Part shown: one piece after another, positions 35,372 to 46,526 of the stretch
Numbering within the stretch: the first letter of the stretch is position 1
Layout: each line of letters begins with the position of its first letter
From: Paeniroseomonas aquatica
GTDB lineage: Bacteria; Pseudomonadota; Alphaproteobacteria; Acetobacterales; Acetobacteraceae
Assembly: GCF_030409335.1 (NCBI RefSeq)
Contig: NZ_JAUFPN010000184.1
Coordinates: forward strand, 62,001 to 126,000
DNA: 64,000 bases
Direction: 5' to 3'
Position numbers and translations under genes: made by a program
Notes under the pieces: generated by a model
The model's input: the letters and a program-made list of their open reading frames with translations, nothing else
What the model was told of the DNA's origin: nothing
Database searches by the model: none

Positions 35372-36070
35372 ATGCAGGCTGGAATCGTCCTTTTCCCCGG
35401 CACCAACCGGGAGCGCGACATGGCCCTGGCGCTGCAGCGGGTCACCGGCCGCAAGCCGGCGATGCTCTGGCACCGGGACACCGACTTGCCGGCCGGGACG
35501 GATCTGGTGATCCTGCCCGGCGGCTTCTCCTATGGCGACTACCTCCGCTGCGGCGCCATGGCGGCGCAGAGCCCGATCATGCGGGCGATCCGGGACTTCG
35601 CCGCCGGCGGCGGACATGTGCTCGGCGTCTGCAACGGCTTCCAGATGCTGGTCGAGGCCGGGCTGCTGCCCGGGGCGCTGCTGCGGAACGCCTCGCTGCG
35701 CTTCCTGTCGATGGACTGCCACCTGCGGGTCGAGCGGACCGATACGCCCTATACCCGGCATTTCCAGCGCGGCGCGGTGTTCCGCTCGACCATGGCGCAT
35801 GGCGACGGCAACTACTTCGCCGACGAGGCGACGCTGGACCGGCTGGAGGGTGAGAATCTGGTCGCCCTGCGCTACGTGACGCCGGCCGGGGAGCCCACCG
35901 CCGCCGCCAACCGCAACGGGAGCGCCCGCAACATCGCCGGCGTCCTGTCGCCGAACCTGCGGGTGATGGGGCTGATGCCGCATCCGGAGAACCAGGTGGA
36001 CCCGCTGATCGACGGCACCGACGGCCTGCCGCTGTTCGAGAGCCTGGCTGAGGCGCTGGCGGCGGCCTGA
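35372..36070 (+). CDS. purQ: Phosphoribosylformylglycinamidine synthase subunit PurQ
   Basis: This 232-aa class I glutamine amidotransferase supplies ammonia to PurL. It has the [11 protein letters not shown] motif, the nucleophilic Cys87 in GVCNGFQML and the His/Glu of LMPHPENQ. An earlier in-frame start is not conserved; the ATG at 35372 follows AGGGAG. It follows purS and the small membrane protein and is separated from purL by a gene on the other strand. Confidence 0.98.
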   Translation: MQAGIVLFPGTNRERDMALALQRVTGRKPAMLWHRDTDLPAGTDLVILPGGFSYGDYLRCGAMAAQSPIMRAIRDFAAGGGHVLGVCNGFQMLVEAGLLPGALLRNASLRFLSMDCHLRVERTDTPYTRHFQRGAVFRSTMAHGDGNYFADEATLDRLEGENLVALRYVTPAGEPTAAANRNGSARNIAGVLSPNLRVMGLMPHPENQVDPLIDGTDGLPLFESLAEALAAA

Positions 36071-36080
36071 GGCCGCCTTG

Positions 36081-37529
36081 CTACTGCATCCGCGCCGCCT
36101 GCACCCGGCGGTTCAGCGACCGGCCGGACTCGCTGGCGTTGTCGGCGATCGGCTCATTCGGGCCGCGTCCCTCGGCGCCCAGGCGCTCGGCGCCGATGCC
36201 GCTGGCGACCAGCCATTGCCGGACGCTCTCGGCGCGGCGCTGCGACAGCGGCAGGTTGGTCGCCGCGGTGCCGGTGCTGTCGGTATGGCCGATCAGCCGC
36301 AGCCGCAGCGCCGGGTCGTTCACCAGCGCATCCCGCACCTGGTACAGCACCGGTGCCGCCGCCATGTCGAGGTCGGCCGAGCCGGTGCGGAAGGTGATGT
36401 AGAGCTGGACCTGGCCGGTCCGCTGCAGGCTCTCGGCCACCGGCGCCTGGACCGGCGCGCCGGCCTTGCCCGCGCGCGCATCGCCGGTGAAGCGGAAGCT
36501 GGCGCCATAGGCCCCGAAATTGTTGCTGGCGATGCCGTTGCGGGTGGTGCCGGGATAGCGCGCCGCACCGGGCAGCATCTGCAGCGCGACGCTGCCGCCG
36601 GTTTGCGCGATCATCCCGGCATGGACGGCGGCGCGGCAGGTGGCGCTGTCGGCGGTGTAGGTGTCGGTGCCCCAGACCGCGCCGCGCAGGGTGGCCTCGC
36701 CGGGGCAGAGGCAGCTCAGCTGCTCGTCGCTGTCGGCGAAGGCGCTCATGTTGTCGGGGCAGACCTGCGGCGCGCCCGGGGCGGCGGCCGCCTGGCGGCG
36801 CGGGTCGCCGCGGAAGCGGTAGCTGGCGCCGTAGGGCCCGTAATTGGTGCTGGCGACGCCGTTGCGGGTGGTGCCTGGATAGCGGGCCTCGCCGGGCAGC
36901 ATCTCGAGCGTGACCGTCCCGCCCTGGCGGGGCAGCAGCCCGGCATGCAGCGCCGCCCGGCAGGTGGCGCTGTCCGCGGTGTAGGTATCGGTGCCCCAGA
37001 CCGCGCCGCTGCCGGACTGCGCCGCGGGACAGGTGCAGGTCACCACCTCGGCGCTGTCGGCGAAGGCGGTCATGGTGTCGGGGCATTGGGTGATCTGCGT
37101 CTGGGTCGCGGCGGGCGCGGCCTGGGCCCGCACCGGCTCACCCTGGAAGCGGTAGCTGCCGCGGTAGCTGCCGTAGTTCTGGCTCTGCACCCCGTTGCGG
37201 GTGGTGCCGGGGTAGCGGGCCAGGCCCGGCAGCATCTCCACCGTCACCAGGCCGCCCTGGCGCCCGACCATGCCGGCATGCAGCGCGGCGCGGCAGGTCG
37301 CGCTGTCCGCGGTGTAGGTATCCGTCCCCCAGACCGAACCGGCGCCGAGCTGCGCCGCCGGGCAGAGGCAGCTGAGCACCTCGGCGCTGTCGGCGAAGGC
37401 GTCCATGTTGTCCGGGCACTGGGAGGGCGGCGCGGCGGCGACCGGCGCCTTCGGCGCCCCGTCCAGCTGCGCCGCGGCGGGGAATGCCAGCAGCGCGAAA
37501 AAGACCAAGGACAGAACCGCTCTCGGCAT
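36081..37529 (-). CDS. OmpA-family lipoprotein-like/outer-membrane protein with three LCCL domains
   Basis: This 482-aa exported protein has a signal peptide ([17 protein letters not shown]) and three tandem LCCL domains (about residues 36-128, 148-246 and 256-350). Each shows [17 protein letters not shown], then GTTRNG and a YG..SYRF end, with paired cysteines. An OmpA peptidoglycan-binding domain follows (about 373-481, TGHTDS-like [31 protein letters not shown]). LCCL units are best known in animal proteins. GGAGGAA precedes the ATG. It likely anchors to the cell wall and displays LCCL modules in the periplasm or surface. It interrupts the pur gene order. Confidence 0.88.
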   Translation of the reverse strand: MPRAVLSLVFFALLAFPAAAQLDGAPKAPVAAAPPSQCPDNMDAFADSAEVLSCLCPAAQLGAGSVWGTDTYTADSATCRAALHAGMVGRQGGLVTVEMLPGLARYPGTTRNGVQSQNYGSYRGSYRFQGEPVRAQAAPAATQTQITQCPDTMTAFADSAEVVTCTCPAAQSGSGAVWGTDTYTADSATCRAALHAGLLPRQGGTVTLEMLPGEARYPGTTRNGVASTNYGPYGASYRFRGDPRRQAAAAPGAPQVCPDNMSAFADSDEQLSCLCPGEATLRGAVWGTDTYTADSATCRAAVHAGMIAQTGGSVALQMLPGAARYPGTTRNGIASNNFGAYGASFRFTGDARAGKAGAPVQAPVAESLQRTGQVQLYITFRTGSADLDMAAAPVLYQVRDALVNDPALRLRLIGHTDSTGTAATNLPLSQRRAESVRQWLVASGIGAERLGAEGRGPNEPIADNASESGRSLNRRVQAARMQ

Positions 37530-37627
37530 GGCAGGTGTTCCTCCAAGGCTACGGGACCGGCGCAGGCCATTTTCGCGGCGGATGCTATAACACCCCAACA
37601 TTTCGCCCCCATGGGAATCTCGAACGC
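37530..37627 (+). promoter_or_regulatory. purL upstream region with extended -10 and a six-codon leader ORF
   Basis: TGCTATAAC at 37583-37591 is an extended -10 like that before purC. A start point near 37598 would leave a leader of about 30 bases. Within it, ATG at 37611 opens six codons (MGISNA) whose TGA at 37629-37631 overlaps the purL GTG (GTGA). No Shine-Dalgarno is seen for either, so leader and purL translation may be coupled. Confidence 0.4.
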
Positions 37628-39832
37628 GTGAGCATCGAAACACTCGCACCCGCCAGGGCCAGCCAACTCGCCGCCGAATTCGGCCTGAAGCCGGACGAGG
37701 TGGAGCGTATGCTGGCCATCCTCGGCCGCTCTCCCTCCTTGACCGAGCTCGGCATCTTCTCGGTCATGTGGTCGGAGCACTGCTCCTACAAATCCAGCCG
37801 GGTCTGGCTGCGGGAGCTGCCGACCAAGGCGCCCTGGGTGGTGCACGGCCCGGGCGAGAATGCCGGCGTCATCGACATCGGCGGCGGGCTGGTCGCGGTC
37901 TTCAAGATGGAGAGCCACAACCACCCGAGCTTCATCGAGCCCTACCAGGGCGCGGCGACCGGGGTGGGGGGCATCCTGCGGGACGTCTTCACCATGGGCG
38001 CCCGGCCGATCGCCAACCTGAACGCGCTGCGCTTCGGCCTGCCCGGCGCGCCGCGGATGAAATCCACCATCGACGGCGTGGTCCGCGGCATCGGCGGCTA
38101 CGGCAATTGCGTCGGCGTCCCGACAGTGGGCGGCGAGGTCAACTTCCACGCCGCCTACAACGGCAACCCCCTGGTCAACGCGATGACCGTCGGCATCGCA
38201 CCGAAGGGCGGCATCTTCCTCAGCGCCGCCGCCGGCGTGGGGAATTCCGTGGTCTATGTCGGCTCGAAGACCGGCCGCGACGGCATCCACGGCGCCACCA
38301 TGGCCAGCACCGAGTTCACCGCGGACTCGGAGGAGAAGCGCCCCACGGTGCAGATCGGCGACCCCTTCGCCGAGAAGCTGCTGATCGAGGCCTGCCTCGA
38401 GCTCATGCAGACCGACGCCATCGTCGCCATCCAGGACATGGGCGCCGCCGGCCTGACCTCCTCCTCCGTGGAGATGGCCGGCAAGGGCGGCGTCGGCATC
38501 GAGCTGGTGATGGACAACGTCCCCCAGCGCGAGGAGGGCATGACCGCCTACGAGATGATGCTCTCGGAGAGCCAGGAGCGGATGCTCATGGTGCTGCGCC
38601 CCGGCGCCGAGCACATCGCCGAGCGCATCTTCACCAAGTGGGAGCTGGATTTCGCGGTCATCGGCCACCTCACCGATACCGGCCACATCACCATCCGCCA
38701 CAAGGGCATCCTGGAAGCCGATATCCCCCTCGCCCCGCTCGAATCCGAGGCGCCGCTCTATCGCCGGCCGACCGCCGAGACGCCGAAGCAGCCGGTGCTC
38801 CGGGCCGACGCGGTCGCCGACCCGGTCGGCATCGAGGCGGCCCTGCTGCAGCTGGTCGCCTGCCCCGACCTCTGCTCTCGCCGCTGGATCTGGGACCAGT
38901 ACGACAGCATGGTCGGCGGCCAGACCGCCAAGCGCCCCGGCGCCGCCGATGCCGCGGTGGTGCGGCTGGAGGAGACCAGTCGCGCCCTGGCGCTGACCAC
39001 CGACTGCACCCCGCGCTACTGCTTCGCCGACCCCGAGGAAGGCGGCCGCCAGGCGGTGGCCGAGGCCTGGCGCAACATCACCGCGACCGGCGCCCTGCCG
39101 CTGGCGATCACCGACAACATGAATTTCGGCAATCCCGAGAAGCCCGAGATCATGGGGCAGTTCGCCAGCGCCGTCCGCGGCATGGCCAGCGCCTGCATCG
39201 CCCTCGACTTCCCCGTCGTCTCCGGCAACGTCAGCCTCTACAACGAGACCGAGGGCAAGGGCATCCTGCCGACCCCCGCCATCGGCGGCGTCGGCGTGCT
39301 GGAGGACGTGGCGCTCGCCATGGGCCTCGCCATGCCGGAGGGCGCCGAGCTGGTGCTGATCGGCGAGACCCGCGGCTGGCTCGGCCAGTCGCTCTGGCTG
39401 CGGGAGATCGCCGGGCAGGAAGCGGGCGCCCCGCCGCCGGTGGATCTCGCCGCCGAGCGGCGCAACGGCGACTTCGTCCGGGCGCAGATCCTCTCCGGTA
39501 CGGTGCGCGCCTGCCACGACTGCTCCGATGGCGGGCTGCTGGTGGCGGTCGCCGAGATGGCCATGGCCAGCGGCGTCGGCGCCACCCTGCAGGCCGGTCC
39601 GGACGCGACGCCCGCCCATGCCCACTGGTTCGGCGAGGACCAGTCGCGCTACGTTCTGGCGGTGCCGGATGCGGCCGCGCTGCTCGCCGCCGCCCGGGCG
39701 GCCGGGGTGCCGGCAACCCGCCTCGGCCGCAGCGGCGGGGAGGCCTTGGTTCTGCCGGGGGGCGCGTCCATATCCGTCGCGACACTGCGGCATGCGCATG
39801 AAGCGACCTTGCCGGCCTTGATGGGGAACTGA
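37628..39832 (+). CDS. purL: Phosphoribosylformylglycinamidine synthase subunit PurL
   Basis: This 734-aa ATP-dependent FGAM synthase is of the short, PurS/PurQ-dependent type. [45 protein letters not shown] and [11 protein letters not shown] are diagnostic. It starts at GTG ([10 protein letters not shown]); no better upstream start exists because a six-codon ORF ends on it. It is followed by bolA three bases later, and the 3-gene block purL-bolA-grxD is common in Rhodospirillales. Confidence 0.98.
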   Translation: MSIETLAPARASQLAAEFGLKPDEVERMLAILGRSPSLTELGIFSVMWSEHCSYKSSRVWLRELPTKAPWVVHGPGENAGVIDIGGGLVAVFKMESHNHPSFIEPYQGAATGVGGILRDVFTMGARPIANLNALRFGLPGAPRMKSTIDGVVRGIGGYGNCVGVPTVGGEVNFHAAYNGNPLVNAMTVGIAPKGGIFLSAAAGVGNSVVYVGSKTGRDGIHGATMASTEFTADSEEKRPTVQIGDPFAEKLLIEACLELMQTDAIVAIQDMGAAGLTSSSVEMAGKGGVGIELVMDNVPQREEGMTAYEMMLSESQERMLMVLRPGAEHIAERIFTKWELDFAVIGHLTDTGHITIRHKGILEADIPLAPLESEAPLYRRPTAETPKQPVLRADAVADPVGIEAALLQLVACPDLCSRRWIWDQYDSMVGGQTAKRPGAADAAVVRLEETSRALALTTDCTPRYCFADPEEGGRQAVAEAWRNITATGALPLAITDNMNFGNPEKPEIMGQFASAVRGMASACIALDFPVVSGNVSLYNETEGKGILPTPAIGGVGVLEDVALAMGLAMPEGAELVLIGETRGWLGQSLWLREIAGQEAGAPPPVDLAAERRNGDFVRAQILSGTVRACHDCSDGGLLVAVAEMAMASGVGATLQAGPDATPAHAHWFGEDQSRYVLAVPDAAALLAAARAAGVPATRLGRSGGEALVLPGGASISVATLRHAHEATLPALMGN

Positions 39833-39835
39833 CGG

Positions 39836-40069
39836 ATGGCGATGCAACCGGCGGAAATCGAGGCGCTGATCAAGGCGGCGCTCCCCGATGCCGAGATCAC
39901 CATCGAGGATCTGGCGGGGGACGGCGACCACTACGCCGCCACCGTCGTATCCGAAGCCTTCCGCGGCCGCAGCCGCGTCCAGCAGCACCAGCTCGTCTAC
40001 GCCGCCCTCCGCGGCCGCATGGGGGGCGAGCTGCACGCCCTCGCCCTGCAGACCTCGGCCCCCGCCTGA
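39836..40069 (+). CDS. BolA-family protein
   Basis: This 77-aa protein is a short BolA/IbaG-type protein: the QPAEIEALIKAALPDAEITIED start, then GDGDHYAATVVSEAFRGRS and the RVQQHQLVYAALRGRMGGELHAL helix with its conserved His. BolA proteins share a [2Fe-2S] cluster with CGFS glutaredoxins, and one is encoded 57 bases downstream, so an iron-sulfur/iron-regulation pair is likely. It starts three bases after purL. Confidence 0.93.
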   Translation: MAMQPAEIEALIKAALPDAEITIEDLAGDGDHYAATVVSEAFRGRSRVQQHQLVYAALRGRMGGELHALALQTSAPA

Positions 40070-40126
40070 CAGACCCGTCCGGCCACCGGACGCCCGCCGA
40101 CCAGAATGCCTTAACGGAGCAGATCC

Positions 40127-40465
40127 ATGACCAATCCCGCCTTCGAGCGCATCGAGACCGACATCAAGGCCAATCCCGTGGTCCTCTACATGAAGGGCAC
40201 CCCGGTCTTCCCGCAGTGCGGCTTCTCCGCCCGGGTGGTGCAGATCCTCTCCCACATCGGCGTGCCCTTCAAAGGCGTGAATGTCCTGGAGGACGCCGAG
40301 ATCCGCGAGGGCATCAAGGCCTACGCGAACTGGCCGACCATCCCGCAGCTCTACGTTCAGGGCGAGTTCGTCGGCGGCTGCGACATCGTCATGGAGATGT
40401 ACCAGGCCGGCGAGTTGCAGACCCTGATGAAGGACAAGGGCATCGCGGTCTCGGCCGAGGCCTGA
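40127..40465 (+). CDS. grxD: Monothiol CGFS glutaredoxin (Grx4 family)
   Basis: This 112-aa protein carries the CGFS active site with Cys31 ([12 protein letters not shown]), YMKGTP before it, [19 protein letters not shown] with the cis-Pro glutathione site, and [10 protein letters not shown]. Such glutaredoxins bind and hand over [2Fe-2S] clusters with BolA partners. GGAG lies upstream of the ATG. A GC-rich hairpin follows the stop. Confidence 0.97.
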   Translation: MTNPAFERIETDIKANPVVLYMKGTPVFPQCGFSARVVQILSHIGVPFKGVNVLEDAEIREGIKAYANWPTIPQLYVQGEFVGGCDIVMEMYQAGELQTLMKDKGIAVSAEA

Positions 40466-40473
40466 GCGGAGCG

Positions 40474-40495
40474 CGGGGCGGGTCCTCCCGCCCCG
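40474..40495 (+). terminator. GC-rich stem-loop after grxD
   Basis: Nine-base-pair arms CGGGGCGGG (40474-40482) and CCCGCCCCG (40487-40495) around TCCT lie 9 bases past the grxD stop. There is no T-tract, so it may stabilise the mRNA end or help factor-dependent termination rather than act alone. Confidence 0.5.
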
Positions 40496-40568
40496 CCACC
40501 CGGGCCGTCATTCCGCATCGGGATGAGCGAATTGAGTTCACAATTCTGACGCAACGGTGTTCCCTGCT

Positions 40569-40587
40569 CTCTGTTCCGTGAACAGAG
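40569..40587. promoter_or_regulatory. Perfect inverted repeat upstream of AAA+ gene
   Basis: Eight-base arms CTCTGTTC (40569-40576) and GAACAGAG (40580-40587) are separated by CGT, ending 16 bases before the TTG start of the ATPase gene. The core GTTC-N3-GAAC resembles half of an alphaproteobacterial LexA element but lacks its N7 spacing. It may be an operator or an mRNA hairpin. Confidence 0.35.
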
Positions 40588-40603
40588 CGAGCGAGGTCAT
40601 CCT

Positions 40604-42109
40604 TTGCCGGATACGAACCAACCCTCCCCGACCCCCGCCGCGCTCGACCGCTCACACCTGGGGGAGCCGGCGGCCGAGGGTGCGACCTCCGACACAGACC
40701 TGCTTTTCGGCACGCCGGCCACGCCGCCGATCTGGCTCTGGCTGACCATCGAGCCGGCCGAGCTGGCGGCTCTGGAAGCCGCCTTGCTGCGGCACCTGCG
40801 CTCGCCGCTGTTCCCCTCCCGCATCGGGGAGGAGGCGGTCCGCCCCGGCGACGACGCCGGCCTGCTGGAATTCGCCACCCGCTTCGGTTCCATCTGCGGC
40901 CGCTTCGCCGAAGGCTCGGCCCTCGTCCTGACCGCCACGCGCATCGTCGCCGAACGCGGCGGGCCACTCTCCCGACAGGGCGCGCTGGCCTGCGTCGAGG
41001 CCCTGCAGCACCGCCTGCATGCCGAGGCCCGGGGCCTCGCCGGCAACCCGGCGAGGCTGCGGCAATTCGTCCTCGCGGCGCGGCTCTCGGCCGACCTGTG
41101 GCTGCGCTACATCCCCGGCCTGGAACAGGGGCGGCCCTTGCCGGCCCGGCTCGCGGAATTCCTGGAAGCGCCCGCCGCGCCGGCTCCTGCCCCGCCGCCC
41201 CCGGCGGCCCCGGCCGCGCCGGGGAGTCGCGCCATCGTGCTGCAGCCCTTCACCGCGCCCAACGACCGCAGCGAGTGGCAGTCCTACCAGCCGCTGACCA
41301 CGCCCCTGCCGCTGCAGCGGGTCCCGAAGGAGGCCCTGGCCCGGCTCGCCACCCTCGCCGAGGCCGCCCCCGGCTTCGCCGCCCCCATCGCCGAGATCCG
41401 CCGCACCCTCGCCTTGGCCGCGCATGCCGGGCGTCCCTCCCCCCGGCTACGGCCGCTGCTGCTGGTCGGCCCGCCCGGCGTCGGTAAGACCTGGTTCGCC
41501 CGCCGGCTGGCCCAGGCGCTCGGCCTGCCCTTCGCCAGCCTCAACCTCGGCGGCGCCACCGACAACCGCTGCCTGCAGGGCACCGCCCGCGGCTGGTCCG
41601 CCACCACCCCGGCCTGGCCGATCTCCGAGATGGCCCGCCTCGCCGCGCCCAACCCGGTCTTCTTCCTCGACGAGATCGAGAAGGCCGGCGGCCAGCGCGA
41701 CAGCAACGGCCGGGCGCACGACACGCTGCTGGCGATGATCGAGCCGGAAAGCGCGGCCGGCTGGTTCGACGAATGCCTGCGCACCGCGGCCGACCTGCGG
41801 CATGCCATCTGGGTCATGGCGGCGAACGAGACGCGCGGGATCTCCGCGCCGCTGCTCTCCCGCCTTTCGGTGCATCACATCGCCCCGCCCCCGGCCAGCG
41901 CCTTCGCCGGGACCTTCGCCAGCCTCCTGGCGGGCATCGCCGCCGACATGGGCTGCGAGGCGACCGATCTGCCACCGCTCGAGCCCGAGACCCGGGAGGC
42001 GCTGCGCCTGGGATTCGCCGGCCACCGCAACATGCGCCGGCTCCGGGCGCAGATGGAGGAGTGCCTCGGCATAGCGGCCGAGGCCGCACTGGCGGCACCG
42101 CGCTGCTGA
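40604..42109 (+). CDS. AAA+ ATPase, Lon-like ATPase core without protease
   Basis: This 501-aa protein has an unrecognised helical N-terminal region (1-200), a Pro/Ala linker (about 192-210) and a AAA+ core from about 285: LLLVGPPGVGKTWFARRLA, NLGGATDN, Walker B VFFLDEIEKAGG and SAPLLSRLSVHHI with the arginine finger region. The core resembles the Lon ATPase, but no Ser-Lys protease follows. It begins at TTG with GAGGT six bases upstream; no Met alternative exists near it. It could be a stand-alone remodeller. Confidence 0.8.
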   Translation: MPDTNQPSPTPAALDRSHLGEPAAEGATSDTDLLFGTPATPPIWLWLTIEPAELAALEAALLRHLRSPLFPSRIGEEAVRPGDDAGLLEFATRFGSICGRFAEGSALVLTATRIVAERGGPLSRQGALACVEALQHRLHAEARGLAGNPARLRQFVLAARLSADLWLRYIPGLEQGRPLPARLAEFLEAPAAPAPAPPPPAAPAAPGSRAIVLQPFTAPNDRSEWQSYQPLTTPLPLQRVPKEALARLATLAEAAPGFAAPIAEIRRTLALAAHAGRPSPRLRPLLLVGPPGVGKTWFARRLAQALGLPFASLNLGGATDNRCLQGTARGWSATTPAWPISEMARLAAPNPVFFLDEIEKAGGQRDSNGRAHDTLLAMIEPESAAGWFDECLRTAADLRHAIWVMAANETRGISAPLLSRLSVHHIAPPPASAFAGTFASLLAGIAADMGCEATDLPPLEPETREALRLGFAGHRNMRRLRAQMEECLGIAAEAALAAPRC

Positions 42110-42171
42110 GGCCTCCCCGGGCGGCGGCGTGGGAGGATGATTTGGCCCGCCGATGAGCCTAGATTGGCGGG

Positions 42172-44214
<2,043 letters not shown>

Positions 44215-44251
44215 GCCTGCATCCCGGCCGGCCCTGGCTCGTTTACAGGCC

Positions 44252-44860
44252 ATGGCACAGGATACACTCCAGCATGGCCCGCTGACCGAACGCTGCCTGC
44301 ACCTCTGCATCGACATGCAGAACCTCTTCACAGGCCAGACCGAGTGGCACACGCCCTGGATGCAGCGCGTGCTGCCGAAGGTCGAGCAGCTGGCCCAGGC
44401 GCATCCCGACCGCATCATCTTCACCCGTTTCATTCCCGCGGCACGCCCCGGCGAAGGCACCGGCACCTGGCGGCGCTACTGGGACCGCTGGCCCTCGATG
44501 ACCCAGGCGCAACTGCCGCCCGACGCCATCGACCTGGTCCCCTCCCTGGCGCGGCTGGTGCCGCCGGCCGAGGTCTTCGACAAGCCGGTCTATTCCCCCT
44601 GGCTGGACGGTAGGCTGCATCGCCGGCTGCAGCAGCGGAATATCGATACCCTCATCGTCAGTGGCGCCGAGACCGATGTCTGCGTGCTGGCCGCGGTGCT
44701 GGGCGCGGTCGATCTCGGCTATCGGGTGGTGCTGCCGACGGATGCGCTCTGCAGCTCCTCGGACCACACCCATGACGCGCTGCTGACGCTCTACAACGAA
44801 CGCTACGGCCAGCAGGTGGAAGCGGTCACGACCGGGCTGATCCTGCAGGAGTGGCGCTAG
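44252..44860 (+). CDS. Isochorismatase-family cysteine hydrolase
   Basis: This 202-residue protein has the Asp21 (LCIDMQNLF), Lys111 (VFDKPVYS) and Cys144 (ETDVCVLAAVLGAVDLGYRV) triad of the family, which covers nicotinamidases, N-carbamoylsarcosine amidases and others. Next to nadE, a nicotinamidase-like role is tempting, but the metal-site residues of true nicotinamidases were not identified. The stop shares a CTAG with the convergent DUF4387 gene. Confidence 0.85.
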   Translation: MAQDTLQHGPLTERCLHLCIDMQNLFTGQTEWHTPWMQRVLPKVEQLAQAHPDRIIFTRFIPAARPGEGTGTWRRYWDRWPSMTQAQLPPDAIDLVPSLARLVPPAEVFDKPVYSPWLDGRLHRRLQQRNIDTLIVSGAETDVCVLAAVLGAVDLGYRVVLPTDALCSSSDHTHDALLTLYNERYGQQVEAVTTGLILQEWR

Positions 44861-45168
44861 AGCGGGATGTCGACGTCGAGCAGCGGCGCATGCTGCTGCG
44901 CGCCGTAGACATCGGTGTCGCCGAAGTCCCCCGCCGGCACCAGCCGCGGCAGCGTCGCCTTGAAAGCGGAGGCGGTATCGTAGGGCGTGAACAGCACATC
45001 CGCCTCCGCCACGCTGTACAGCCGGGCGAAGAGCGCGGCGTTCAGCACGCCGGTCGCCTTGACCCGGCGGTAGACCGCCGGATCCTCAAACAGCACGTCG
45101 ATCGTCACCATGAAGGGCCCGGCGTTCTTGCTCTTGCAGACCTGGGCGATGTCGCGGATCAGGGCCAT
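44857..45168 (-). CDS. DUF4387 protein
   Basis: This 103-aa protein matches DUF4387: MALIRDIAQVCKSKNAGPF, VTIDVLFEDPAVYRRVK, LFTPYDTASAFKATLPR. The family is nearly always next to AtuA-like genes and may be a small subunit of that enzyme. Its ATG overlaps the AtuA-like stop (TGATG). It is the last gene of the minus-strand operon starting at 51005. Confidence 0.88.
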   Translation of the reverse strand: MALIRDIAQVCKSKNAGPFMVTIDVLFEDPAVYRRVKATGVLNAALFARLYSVAEADVLFTPYDTASAFKATLPRLVPAGDFGDTDVYGAQQHAPLLDVDIPL

Positions 45169-46526
45169 CAGCCGACCTTCTCGTATTCGATGGGGAACAT
45201 CTCGTAGGGATCGTCGGGCGCGACCACGTGGAAGATGCTGAAGCGGTAGAGTGCGCCGAGCGGGATGTCGGACGGCGAGAAGGGAAAGGCCATGTTGCCC
45301 TCCTTGCAGAGCCGGCCGGCGAAATCCGCGTGCAGCAGGCTGGTGCGGGCCATGGCCAGCACCGCATTGGCCACATCCTGGGTCTCGGCCAGCACCTCGA
45401 CGATGAAGCCGAGCTCGTGCGAGGTGACCGTCTTCACCGGCTCCCACCCCGCCATGACCGCATCGCGGCCAATGGTGCGGACCGACATGCGGTAGCTCTC
45501 GGCGGGGACACCGAAATCCGCCGCCTTGGCCGCAACCTTGGCGCGGTGCGTCGCCAGGTAGTCGTCGATCTGGCTGATCAGCACCGGGTCGCGCGTCGCG
45601 CAGATGGTGATGGCGCGGTAGCCCGCCAGCTCCACGCCTTCGAGCTTCACGGTATAGGTCGCGGCCGGCGTCCAGCGCATGCCGGCGACCTTCACCACGC
45701 GGTCCGTCATCGCCTCGAAGGTGACGTCGCTGGTGTCGAGCAGCCCGCCCGGCTCGACATGGTGAATCGGGCTCGAGTTCTCATGCAGGGCGAAATTCGC
45801 CACCGAGAGCGGGGTGCAGCGGCGGATCGGGTTCGGCGGCTCGCAGGTAAGGTGATCGCCCTCGATCGTCACCAGCAGGCAGTCGGGCTCCTTCGGCGTG
45901 GTCGGCTCGGCGCCGCATTCCAGCATCTTGCCGGCGTACCAGCTCGGCGCCGGCGCCATGCCGGCGCGGATCGCGGGCGCCGCCCATTGCGCCGGGTCGC
46001 TGCTGCGGCCGGCGAGGATGACCTGCGCGCCGCCATCGAGCGCCCGGGCGATCGGCTCGGGCCCCATCATGCCGACGATGCGGGTGGCGCGGTCGATGGT
46101 CGCGGCATCGAGCGGCGGCAGCTTGGCCAGCGGCCGGGTGCGGCCGAGCCGTTCCGTCAGCCATGGCTTGTCCTGTTCCGCGTGGATCAGCGCCATGCGG
46201 AAGGACAGCTTCTCCTCGCGGGCGATCTCCCGCACCAGCGCCGCGGTATCCTGCAGGTGCGGCTCGCCGCCGGCGCCGCCGGAGGTGCCGATGATGCAGG
46301 GGATATTGGCCGCGACGGCGGCCTGCAGCATCAGCCGCAGGTCGCGCTTGACCGAGAGCCGCGAGCAGAAGGAGGTCCCGGCGCCGAGGTAGTGCGGGCC
46401 GGGATCGGTGCTGCCGCCGTCGCAGCCGATCACCTGCGGCTTGCGGGACATGCCGATACGCAGGGATTCCTCGGCATAGCCATAGCCGAGGATTCCGCTC
46501 GTCGAGAGCATCGTGAAGGTCTTCAT
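45168..46526 (-). CDS. AtuA-like (DUF1446) acyclic terpene utilisation family protein
   Basis: This 452-aa protein carries AtuA/DUF1446 features: GCDGGSTDPGPHYLGAG, IIGTSGGAGGEPHL, ILAGRSSDPAQWAAP and the SVANFALHENSSP block. The founding member is needed for citronellol/geraniol growth in Pseudomonas, yet most homologues sit in unrelated catabolic operons and no reaction is settled. It overlaps the Bug gene upstream (ATGA) and DUF4387 downstream. A CoA-linked hydratase or lyase step is possible from neighbours. Confidence 0.88.
   Translation of the reverse strand: MKTFTMLSTSGILGYGYAEESLRIGMSRKPQVIGCDGGSTDPGPHYLGAGTSFCSRLSVKRDLRLMLQAAVAANIPCIIGTSGGAGGEPHLQDTAALVREIAREEKLSFRMALIHAEQDKPWLTERLGRTRPLAKLPPLDAATIDRATRIVGMMGPEPIARALDGGAQVILAGRSSDPAQWAAPAIRAGMAPAPSWYAGKMLECGAEPTTPKEPDCLLVTIEGDHLTCEPPNPIRRCTPLSVANFALHENSSPIHHVEPGGLLDTSDVTFEAMTDRVVKVAGMRWTPAATYTVKLEGVELAGYRAITICATRDPVLISQIDDYLATHRAKVAAKAADFGVPAESYRMSVRTIGRDAVMAGWEPVKTVTSHELGFIVEVLAETQDVANAVLAMARTSLLHADFAGRLCKEGNMAFPFSPSDIPLGALYRFSIFHVVAPDDPYEMFPIEYEKVG

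Noticed and set aside
36480-37420. CRISPR-like array from regularly spaced similar segments
   Set aside because: The roughly 330-base period and coding content show tandem protein domains, not short repeats with unique spacers; no cas genes are present.
36078-37631. 517-codon plus-strand frame with repeats between purQ and purL
   Set aside because: Its three internal repeats simply mirror the LCCL repeats of the minus-strand gene; no ribosome site or domain.
37244-40255. 1003-codon minus-strand frame opposite purL, bolA and part of grxD
   Set aside because: Opposite three unmistakable housekeeping genes; no start signal and no recognisable domain.
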